Below are positions 7,263 to 11,367 of a stretch of 11,367 nucleotides of DNA, one piece after another. Numbering within the stretch: the stretch's first letter is position 1; each line of letters starts with the position of its first letter. The notes under the pieces are model-generated. The model made no database searches and was not told where the DNA came from. It worked only from the letters and a program-made list of their open reading frames with translations. This DNA comes from Nitrososphaerota archaeon (GTDB lineage Archaea; Thermoproteota; Nitrososphaeria; Nitrososphaerales; Nitrosopumilaceae), in the NCBI GenBank assembly GCA_028867395.1, contig JAGWGO010000024.1, positions 1 through 11,367 on the forward strand, in the 5' to 3' direction. The position numbers and the translations under genes were made by a program.

Positions 7263-7317
7263 GAAGGTCGACTAGCAGCAGAATACTGGAAATGCTTGCC
7301 GAGCCTCCTAACTTCAT
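7255..7317 (-). CDS. Candidate branched-chain amino acid leader peptide of the ilvB operon
   Basis: A 20-codon ORF, ATG to TAG, encoding MKLGGSASISSILLLVDLLL. Ten of 20 residues are Ile, Leu or Val, and eight of the last nine (I-L-L-L-V-D-L-L-L), exactly the products of the downstream ilvB-ilvN-leuA-leuB operon. The ATG is about 34 bp from the centre of a strong TATA box, so the mRNA would start some 7-10 nt before it. The stop lies within a 17-bp palindrome and 30 nt before the ilvB ATG. The design resembles the bacterial ilv/leu leader peptides whose translation speed reports charged tRNA levels. The ORF is in the same frame as ilvB, with TAG plus five codons between it and the ilvB TTG, so an ancient N-terminal extension cut by a stop is the main alternative. 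A hydrophobic membrane microprotein is another. Confidence 0.55.
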   Translation of the reverse strand: MKLGGSASISSILLLVDLLL

Positions 7318-7347
7318 TTTGGTCTATAATTTTTGCGTCGGATATAA

Positions 7348-7355
7348 TTTATAAA
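7348..7355 (-). promoter_or_regulatory. TATA box for the ilvB operon (symmetric, possibly bidirectional)
   Basis: TTTATAAA within a longer A/T run (7341-7358) fits the archaeal TBP consensus. About 26 bp downstream on the minus strand, transcription would start near 7325, just before the leader ORF at 7317. The element is self-complementary and so could also fire to the right; a neighbouring TATAATTT lies about 24 bp before a small plus-strand ATG at 7370. Confidence 0.55.
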
Positions 7356-7453
7356 TATTGCTGGTAAAAATGAACAAATTAGTAAAAAGAACACTCGTAC
7401 CCTGTGATTATTTGAAGGCAGCGACTATATTCCCGCGTGTCAACTTCAGAAGA

Positions 7454-7462
7454 CTTAAAGTA
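7454..7462 (+). promoter_or_regulatory. TATA-like box for the NTF2/SnoaL-like gene
   Basis: CTTAAAGTA is centred about 29 bp before the TTG at 7487, compatible with a leaderless or very short-leader transcript. The call rests on position and base composition alone. Confidence 0.35.
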
Positions 7463-7486
7463 GAACCGTAGAAAACAATAACGATT

Positions 7487-7891
7487 TTGGCAGATAAAAA
7501 CGAAATATCTGATGTAATTGCAACTTTCTTTAATACTGGTAAGACTAAGAATCTTGCACCACTGAGTGCGATTCAACTGGATGATCCCCGATTTTCAAGT
7601 TATAGTGACGTACCTCCATATGATCTAAAAGATTACGCTACTACTATCGCATTGCAGCAACTCAGATTCGTGAGCATATCAGACTATGCATACGAAATTA
7701 AAAACGAACGAATTGATGTGTTTGACAGCTGCGCAGTGGTCACTTTTACTATTACACAAACCGGAATGGTTGTGGACAACTATAGCTTTCGAGGAGAACA
7801 TCTGTCGATGGAAAGCAGAGGAACATTCGTTCTTGTAAAATTCCAAAAATGGAAAATTGTGCACGTCCACCTGTCTAAGATTTCTGCTTAG
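7487..7891 (+). CDS. NTF2/SnoaL-like (cystatin-like fold) protein of unknown ligand
   Basis: A 134-residue protein whose layout fits the NTF2-like superfamily (SnoaL_3/DUF4440 group). An N-terminal helix pair (ISDVIATFFNTGKTKNLAPL) is followed by DDPRFSSYSDVPPYDLKDYA, then long beta strands (FVSISDYAYEIKNERIDVFDSCAVVTFTITQTGMV), ending in the hallmark GTFVLVKFQKWKIVHVHLSKIS, where the W-K-I-V-H-x-H-x-S strand is typical. Such proteins are small cone-shaped ligand-binding or enzyme-like folds and are often encoded beside unrelated metabolic genes; no catalytic Asp/His pair can be assigned confidently. It starts with TTG, has no signal peptide, is divergent from the ilvB operon and overlaps the 3' end of the convergent aldolase gene by 17 bp. 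Family fairly sure, function unknown. Confidence 0.75.
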   Translation: MADKNEISDVIATFFNTGKTKNLAPLSAIQLDDPRFSSYSDVPPYDLKDYATTIALQQLRFVSISDYAYEIKNERIDVFDSCAVVTFTITQTGMVVDNYSFRGEHLSMESRGTFVLVKFQKWKIVHVHLSKISA

Positions 7892-8708
7892 CTTTGATCA
7901 CTGGCTTGGTTGGTTTTTCCGGTGCTTTTAGTTTCTTGAATATTTCATGTGCCTCTTTTACTGTAGCGTTTTGGTGAACTATTGCTCGTACTGCTTTTAT
8001 CATGGCTACAGGATAGTCTGATTGCCAAATGTTTCTCCCCATGTCTACTCCTGCGGCACCTGCTTGTATGGCATCATAAGTAAGTTGTAGTGCATCTAAC
8101 TCTGTTGCCAACTTTGGCCCTCCTGCAATTATTACAGGAACAGGACAAGATCTGACCACTCTCTCAAAATTCTCACAATAATATGTCTTAACTAGATGTG
8201 CGCCAAACTCTGCAGCAATCCTGCATGCTAGGCTCAAATATCTAGCGTCCCGCTTTTCCAATTCTTTTCCTACTGCCGTAACAGCAAGAATTGGCATTCC
8301 GTATTCTTCGCCTTCATTTACTAGGTTACCGAGGCTAACTAATGATTCATGTTCATAGGGAGCACCTACAAATATTGACATCGCTAATGCTGATACGTTT
8401 AATCTGATAGCGTCTTTTATTGAAGTTGTTATCTTCTCATTTGAAAGATCTTTGCCAATTATGCTGCTGCCGCCAGATACTCTTAACACAACTGGCACTG
8501 GATAACTTGCATCAACAGAGGTTCTTAGGACTCCTCTTGTTAACATTAGTGAATCTGCAAGAGGTAAAAGTGGAGCGATAGTCTTTCTTGGCTCTTCAAG
8601 TCTTTCTGTGGGGCCCAAAAAGTAGCCATGATCAACTGCAAGCATTACACCACGTCTGTCATATGGTTTTATTATCCGCGCCAGACGGTTCTTTAATCCC
8701 CAGTCCAT
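7875..8708 (-). CDS. LsrF/DhnA-type class I (Schiff-base) aldolase or thiolase
   Basis: A TIM-barrel enzyme of the DhnA/DeoC group. Similarity to E. coli LsrF (3-hydroxy-5-phosphonooxypentane-2,4-dione thiolase) runs along nearly the whole length: MDWGLKNRLARI, AVDHGYFLGPTERLE, LTRGVLRT, NSI-type SGGSSIIG, AVTAVGKE, Schiff-base K174 in AHLVKTYY, CPVPVIIAGG and GVDMGRNIWQSDYPVAMIKA. D26 and H27 are the paired active-site residues. Archaea generally lack AI-2/Lsr signalling and no lsr gene is nearby, so the LsrF reaction is unlikely. Archaeal relatives include fructose-bisphosphate aldolase and the ADH synthase of the archaeal shikimate route. The Lys/Pro-rich tail (about the last 17 residues) is extra. 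Start: ATG at 8708 (MDWG...) matches where family similarity begins; a TTG at 8720 would add MEED. It lies close behind the MDR dehydrogenase gene, suggesting a shared pathway. Confidence 0.88.
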   Translation of the reverse strand: MDWGLKNRLARIIKPYDRRGVMLAVDHGYFLGPTERLEEPRKTIAPLLPLADSLMLTRGVLRTSVDASYPVPVVLRVSGGSSIIGKDLSNEKITTSIKDAIRLNVSALAMSIFVGAPYEHESLVSLGNLVNEGEEYGMPILAVTAVGKELEKRDARYLSLACRIAAEFGAHLVKTYYCENFERVVRSCPVPVIIAGGPKLATELDALQLTYDAIQAGAAGVDMGRNIWQSDYPVAMIKAVRAIVHQNATVKEAHEIFKKLKAPEKPTKPVIKAKQKS

Positions 8709-8730
8709 ATCTTCTTCCAAAAAATTTGCC

Positions 8731-9774
8731 TTAGTTAAGCCTTTCTGAATTTGTAACGATTATCTTCATCGAGTCATTGCCTTGATGAGCATACTCTAAT
8801 GCTTTTGCAGAATCTGACAAGTCAAATCTATGTGTGATCAGCTGGTTCATGTCCACCTTTCTTTCTTCTATTATCTTAAACGCCATATTCGTGTCTGACT
8901 CCGAAGCAGCATAGCTTGGCGTGATTGTAATTTCTTTAGAGTATACTTTGCTGATATCTACAGACAATTGCGCATTCTTCGATGGTACTCCGAATAAAAC
9001 GACTGTTCCACCTTTTCGTACAATGTCAATCGCTTGAACAATTGCATTAACACTTCCGGTGGCTACTATTGCTAAGTCTATTCCTCTGTTTTGTGTACTG
9101 GCGAGGATCTTTTGGGTTGCTTCTGGATCATTTGATTGGACTGCAGATGTTATTCCAAGTTTCTTGGCAAACTCTAGTCGAAATTTGTTAATATCGAAAC
9201 AGAAAATGTCTTTCATTCCAAAAGTCTTACTTAACATTACGTGCATCATGCCGGTTGGTCCTGCTCCAAGTATTGCAACTGAATCACCCTGTCTGAATTT
9301 GACTTTATTCCATGCTCTTACGCAACATGCAAGAGGTTCTATCATTGAGGCCTCATCAAAGCCAATGTGATCTGGCAGTTTTATTACTCCACCATGAGCT
9401 ACGTTCCATTCAGGTACTAGAAATTCCTCGGCAAGGCCACATGGACTAAGATTAGTTTCAGCGTATTTTTGGCACATGGTCTCATTTCCATGAAGGCAAA
9501 AGTGACAAGAATAGCACGGCACGTGATGATGTACAAAAACTCTGTCCCCTACCTTGAAATCTTTAATGTTGGACCCCACTTCGGAAACGATGCCTGATGG
9601 CTCGTGCCCAAGCCGCATGGATGGTTGGCTATATTGACCATAGATTTTTTCCAGATCCGATCCACACACTCCGCATGACTTCATCGTTACTATGAGATCG
9701 CCACTCTCTGCTTTGGGTCTCTCGACATTTCTAATCTCTACGGTTGAGGGACCTTTTACATAAGCTGCCTTCAT
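8731..9774 (-). CDS. Zinc-dependent MDR alcohol/polyol dehydrogenase
   Basis: Medium-chain dehydrogenase/reductase of the sorbitol/threonine dehydrogenase group. The catalytic domain has the zinc ligands in KSCGVCGSDLEK and RLGHEPSG, and the structural zinc lobe C-x2-C-x2-C-x7-C (CYSCHFCLHGNETMC). EPLACCVRAW is the typical domain junction. The Rossmann domain shows AILGAGPTGMMHVMLSKTFG, and the FDINKFR Asp at the end of strand two implies NAD(H). GGTVVLFGVP follows. All expected zinc ligands are present, so it should be an active enzyme; the alcohol, polyol or sugar substrate cannot be read from sequence. The ATG at 9774 gives the usual MKAAYV start; an in-frame ATG at 9789 would add five residues (MLEYR). 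The stop is about 22 bp before the aldolase ATG (10 bp before its alternative TTG), so the two form an operon. Confidence 0.9.
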   Translation of the reverse strand: MKAAYVKGPSTVEIRNVERPKAESGDLIVTMKSCGVCGSDLEKIYGQYSQPSMRLGHEPSGIVSEVGSNIKDFKVGDRVFVHHHVPCYSCHFCLHGNETMCQKYAETNLSPCGLAEEFLVPEWNVAHGGVIKLPDHIGFDEASMIEPLACCVRAWNKVKFRQGDSVAILGAGPTGMMHVMLSKTFGMKDIFCFDINKFRLEFAKKLGITSAVQSNDPEATQKILASTQNRGIDLAIVATGSVNAIVQAIDIVRKGGTVVLFGVPSKNAQLSVDISKVYSKEITITPSYAASESDTNMAFKIIEERKVDMNQLITHRFDLSDSAKALEYAHQGNDSMKIIVTNSERLN

Positions 9775-9960
9775 TCTATATTCTAGCATGATTTCATTCT
9801 TATTTGTATTCTCTGGTTTCTTTTTGCGTAATAATTTGAATGATTTTTGAGACTTGGCTGATTTTATCTTTAATTTGTAATCTATTGTGAAAAAATAACG
9901 TCAGCAAATTGAAAAATTAGAAAAACTTGTTAGAAAAGACATTCTATATGCTAAATGGCA

Positions 9961-9969
9961 ATTAAATTA
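9961..9969 (+). promoter_or_regulatory. TATA-like box for the pyrophosphatase gene
   Basis: ATTAAATTA is centred 30 bp before the ATG at 9995 but only 15 bp before the upstream GTG at 9980. It therefore supports the ATG as the translated start of ppa. The rest of 9790-9960 is A/T-rich intergenic DNA in which I see no convincing gene. Confidence 0.4.
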
Positions 9970-9994
9970 GGGACTTTTTGTGACAGTAATCATT

Positions 9995-10537
9995 ATGGAT
10001 TTGTGGCATGATATTGAAACAGGTCCAAAGGTACCATCGATTATCAACGTGATTGTTGAGATACCAAAAGGTTCTCAGAACAAATACGAATATGATAAAA
10101 AAAACAACATAATCAAACTCGACCGAGTACTCTTTTCTCCATTGTATTATCCTGGAGATTATGGCATCATTCCACAGACTTATGCTGAAGATGGTGACCC
10201 TTTAGACGCGCTAGTTTTGGTTACAAATCCTACATTTCCAGGAGTCTTAATCGAAGCAAGACCTATCGGTTTGTTACGGATGAGGGATTCGAATCAAATG
10301 GACTACAAGATCCTCTGTGTGGCAAAAAACGATCCTAGGTACGCAGGTATGAAGGACATCACAGATCTAGAAAAACACCATCTAAAAGAGATTGCTCATT
10401 TCTTTCAGGTGTACAAACAGTTAGAGGGGAAAAAGGTCGAGATTGTAGGATGGAAAAATTCTACTACTGCAAAAAAGGTTATACTTAGTTCTATTAAATT
10501 ATATCAGAAGACATTCAAAAAGTCATTTTTGATCTAG
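9995..10537 (+). CDS. ppa: Inorganic pyrophosphatase, family I
   Basis: Soluble Mg-dependent enzyme that hydrolyses pyrophosphate to two phosphates, pulling biosynthetic reactions such as tRNA charging and nucleic-acid synthesis. The 180 residues show the family I signatures: VEIPKGSQNKYEYD (active-site Glu/Lys and Tyr), YPGDYGIIPQT, the metal-binding EDGDPLDALV triad of Asp, RMRDSNQMDYK matching the later Asp/Asp/Lys set, and HFFQVYKQLEGK with the conserved Tyr-Lys. I prefer the ATG at 9995 (MDLWHDIETG) to the GTG at 9980 because family members begin near this Trp-His/Lys-Asp-Ile segment and the TATA-like box fits it. It is monocistronic by appearance and lies between a divergent operon and the peroxiredoxin gene, which has its own promoter. 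Confidence 0.96.
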   Translation: MDLWHDIETGPKVPSIINVIVEIPKGSQNKYEYDKKNNIIKLDRVLFSPLYYPGDYGIIPQTYAEDGDPLDALVLVTNPTFPGVLIEARPIGLLRMRDSNQMDYKILCVAKNDPRYAGMKDITDLEKHHLKEIAHFFQVYKQLEGKKVEIVGWKNSTTAKKVILSSIKLYQKTFKKSFLI

Positions 10538-10566
10538 ATCGTCAAATCAGACTATGATGCAAATAG

Positions 10567-10575
10567 TCTTAAACC
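10567..10575 (+). promoter_or_regulatory. TATA-like box for the peroxiredoxin gene
   Basis: TCTTAAACC is centred about 25-26 bp before the ATG at 10596, the spacing expected for a leaderless archaeal mRNA. No Shine-Dalgarno sequence precedes the ATG, consistent with that. Confidence 0.45.
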
Positions 10576-10595
10576 CATAACACAAAAGTATAGGA

Positions 10596-11054
10596 ATGAA
10601 AGAAGGTGACATGGCGCCTGATTTTGAACTTACTGCAAGTGATGGTAGGGTAGTTAGACTGAGCTCCTTTAAAGGGCAAAAGAAGGCGGTACTATGTTTT
10701 TACCCTAAAAACCATCTGTTTGCATGCCCATCAAAAAAGGTCTTCCAAATGGCGGAAGCTATCATAAAAGCATATCCCAAGATAGTAGAGCAAAACGCCG
10801 AACTTTTCGCTATATCTGTGGACACTATTGAGGACCAAAGGAAGTTCGTTACTGAATATCACGTGCCATATCTACATCTTAGCGATACTACCAAGTCTAC
10901 ATGCAAACAATACGCGGGGCTTAACTTGGCAGGGCTTGCAAAACGTTCAACTTTCATCATAGACCAAGAAGGAAAAATCGCTAAAATATTTCGTGATGTG
11001 AATGTTGACTCGCACGGACAAGAGATCATAGGTGCATTACAATCTCTAAACTGA
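10596..11054 (+). CDS. Bcp/PrxQ-type peroxiredoxin with altered catalytic motif
   Basis: Thioredoxin-fold protein of the AhpC/TSA Bcp-PrxQ branch, expected to reduce peroxides in the cytosol. Seen: GDMAPDFELTASDGRVVRLSSFKGQKKAVLCFYP cut at the usual strand/helix points, the presumed peroxidatic C44 in LFACPSKK, ISVDTIEDQRKFV, LSDTT, and RSTFIIDQEGKI with the conserved Arg (R117). The 152-residue length is normal. Unlike typical members, which carry P-x3-T-x2-C, this protein reads P37-x3-L41-x2-C44, so the catalytic Thr is Leu. The PrxQ resolving Cys five residues after C44 is also missing (V49); C103 (STCKQY) or C34 could take that role. It may be a 1-Cys or redox-sensor variant, or an enzyme with another substrate. 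It has its own TATA-like box. Confidence 0.9.
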   Translation: MKEGDMAPDFELTASDGRVVRLSSFKGQKKAVLCFYPKNHLFACPSKKVFQMAEAIIKAYPKIVEQNAELFAISVDTIEDQRKFVTEYHVPYLHLSDTTKSTCKQYAGLNLAGLAKRSTFIIDQEGKIAKIFRDVNVDSHGQEIIGALQSLN

Positions 11055-11055
11055 A

Positions 11056-11067
11056 TTTTCCTATTTT
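11056..11067 (+). terminator. U-rich terminator-like tract after the peroxiredoxin gene
   Basis: Two short T-runs (tttt-ccta-tttt) begin two bases after the stop codon with no stem-loop before them. This is how archaeal transcription commonly ends. The region merges into the promoter of the next gene. Confidence 0.35.
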
Positions 11068-11073
11068 CAATAA

Positions 11074-11083
11074 ATTTTTAAAG
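11074..11083 (+). promoter_or_regulatory. TATA-like box for the arginine decarboxylase gene
   Basis: ATTTTTAAAG is centred about 26 bp before the GTG at 11105, the leaderless spacing, and no Shine-Dalgarno site precedes the start. Confidence 0.45.
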
Positions 11084-11104
11084 ATCTGGAATTAGAGTGG
11101 AATC

Positions 11105-11367
11105 GTGCTAGATCTTGTTGCAAAAAAACTCTTCCTTACAAGAGGAAAGGGCGTACATCAGGACAGACTGACTAGTTTTGAATATGCATTACGTGATGCA
11201 GGTATTGCTGGGACCAACATTGTATTAATTTCTAGCATATTCCCACCAGGAGCAAAACTCGTCTCAAGGGCCGAAGGATTGAAAATGATAAGACCTGGTA
11301 GTGTCCAGTTTGTAATATACGCGAGAAATGAGACTAACGAACCACATAGGCTTTTGGCATCTTCAGT
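11105..11367 (+). CDS. pdaD: Pyruvoyl-dependent arginine decarboxylase, 5' part (runs off the window)
   Basis: Converts arginine to agmatine, the first step of archaeal polyamine synthesis (and of the agmatine needed for tRNA(Ile2) modification). The window holds the first 87 codons from GTG. The translation starts MLDLVAKKLFLTRGKGVHQD, followed by LTSFEYALRDAGIAGTN and the self-cleavage region VLISSIFPPGAK. The Ser43-Ser44 bond is where the proenzyme is expected to split into beta and alpha chains, with the second Ser becoming the pyruvoyl group. YARNETNEPHRLLASS near the window edge matches the family's alpha-chain core. The start is supported by the TATA-like box 26 bp upstream. The remaining C-terminal half is outside the window. 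The long form with the NETNEP segment differs from the short Methanocaldococcus enzyme and resembles other archaeal PvlArgDC proteins. Confidence 0.92.
   Translation, partial: MLDLVAKKLFLTRGKGVHQDRLTSFEYALRDAGIAGTNIVLISSIFPPGAKLVSRAEGLKMIRPGSVQFVIYARNETNEPHRLLASS

Noticed and set aside
7163..7354. 63-codon plus-strand ORF across the ilvB start and leader region
   Set aside because: It is the complement of the ilvB N-terminus and the leader ORF, with no promoter of its own and unlikely composition.
7875..8708. Naming the aldolase LsrF with a role in AI-2 processing
   Set aside because: Sequence similarity is strong but no lsr kinase, transporter or regulator is present, and AI-2 degradation is not expected in this archaeal group, so only the family is claimed.
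9840..9890. Sixteen-codon plus-strand ORF MIFETWLILSLICNLL upstream of ppa, superficially like a hydrophobic leader peptide
   Set aside because: It is far from the ppa start and upstream of the ppa TATA-like box, there is no stem or palindrome, and its amino acids have no link to pyrophosphatase. Treated as chance in T-rich DNA.
9899..9970. Open plus-strand stretch RQQIEKLEKLVRKDILYAKWQLN ending in TAG, resembling the tail of a coiled-coil protein (residues listed in part as QQIEKLEKLVRKDI)
   Set aside because: It has no ATG/GTG/TTG start, is preceded in frame by TAA at 9896-9898, and lies in A-rich intergenic DNA, so it is more likely chance or an unrecognisable remnant.

Overview
The window looks like a chromosomal segment of an ammonia-oxidizing-type archaeon (Nitrososphaerota/Thaumarchaeota). 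This is inferred from several things: an archaeal-size aspartyl-tRNA synthetase; a Zn-finger/KH NusA-like protein of the kind I recall from this group; a Sulfolobus-like isopropylmalate dehydrogenase; a pyruvoyl-type arginine decarboxylase; many TTG/GTG starts; and TATA-like boxes about 25-30 bp before start codons, as in leaderless archaeal mRNAs. The DNA is AT-rich. There is no rRNA, tRNA, IS element, CRISPR array or phage gene that I can see.

Layout. Positions 1-844 hold a small protein of unknown function (possibly cut at the left edge) and the NusA-like protein. The latter is followed 9 bp later by aspS (854-2143). A small Zn-binding two-helix membrane protein (2176-2517) converges on, and overlaps by 8 bp, the end of a four-gene minus-strand operon. 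That operon reads from right to left: ilvB (start 7224 or 7239), ilvN, leuA, leuB, with junctions of 10 bp, an 11-bp overlap, and 0 bp. It encodes acetohydroxyacid synthase (large and small subunits), 2-isopropylmalate synthase and 3-isopropylmalate dehydrogenase, that is, the committed steps to Val/Ile/Leu and then Leu. A NTF2/SnoaL-like gene (7487-7891, plus) is divergent from it and in turn overlaps the tail of a second minus-strand operon: a zinc-dependent MDR dehydrogenase followed by an LsrF/DhnA-type Schiff-base aldolase. The right end carries three plus-strand genes, each with its own TATA-like box: family I pyrophosphatase, a Bcp/PrxQ-type peroxiredoxin with an altered active site, and the first 87 codons of pyruvoyl-dependent arginine decarboxylase.

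Most notable point. Just upstream of ilvB, on the same strand and close to the predicted transcription start, is a 20-codon ORF, MKLGGSASISSILLLVDLLL (7255-7317). Eight of its last nine codons are Ile, Leu or Val, the end products of the operon behind it. Its TAG stop lies inside a perfect 17-bp palindrome (7246-7262), which abuts a second palindrome running into the ilvB Shine-Dalgarno-like GGAG. Upstream leader sequence can pair with the same 3' arm in an alternative fold. This is the architecture of a ribosome-sensing amino-acid leader (as in bacterial ilv/leu operons), which I do not know to be described in archaea. There is no U-run after the hairpin, so control of ilvB translation (or a DNA operator) is more likely than transcription termination.

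Other points worth checking are a GDG-to-GEG change in the ThDP motif of IlvB, loss of the catalytic Thr in the peroxiredoxin PxxxTxxC motif, unusual specificity-determining residues in AspRS, and the orphan aldolase/dehydrogenase pair.
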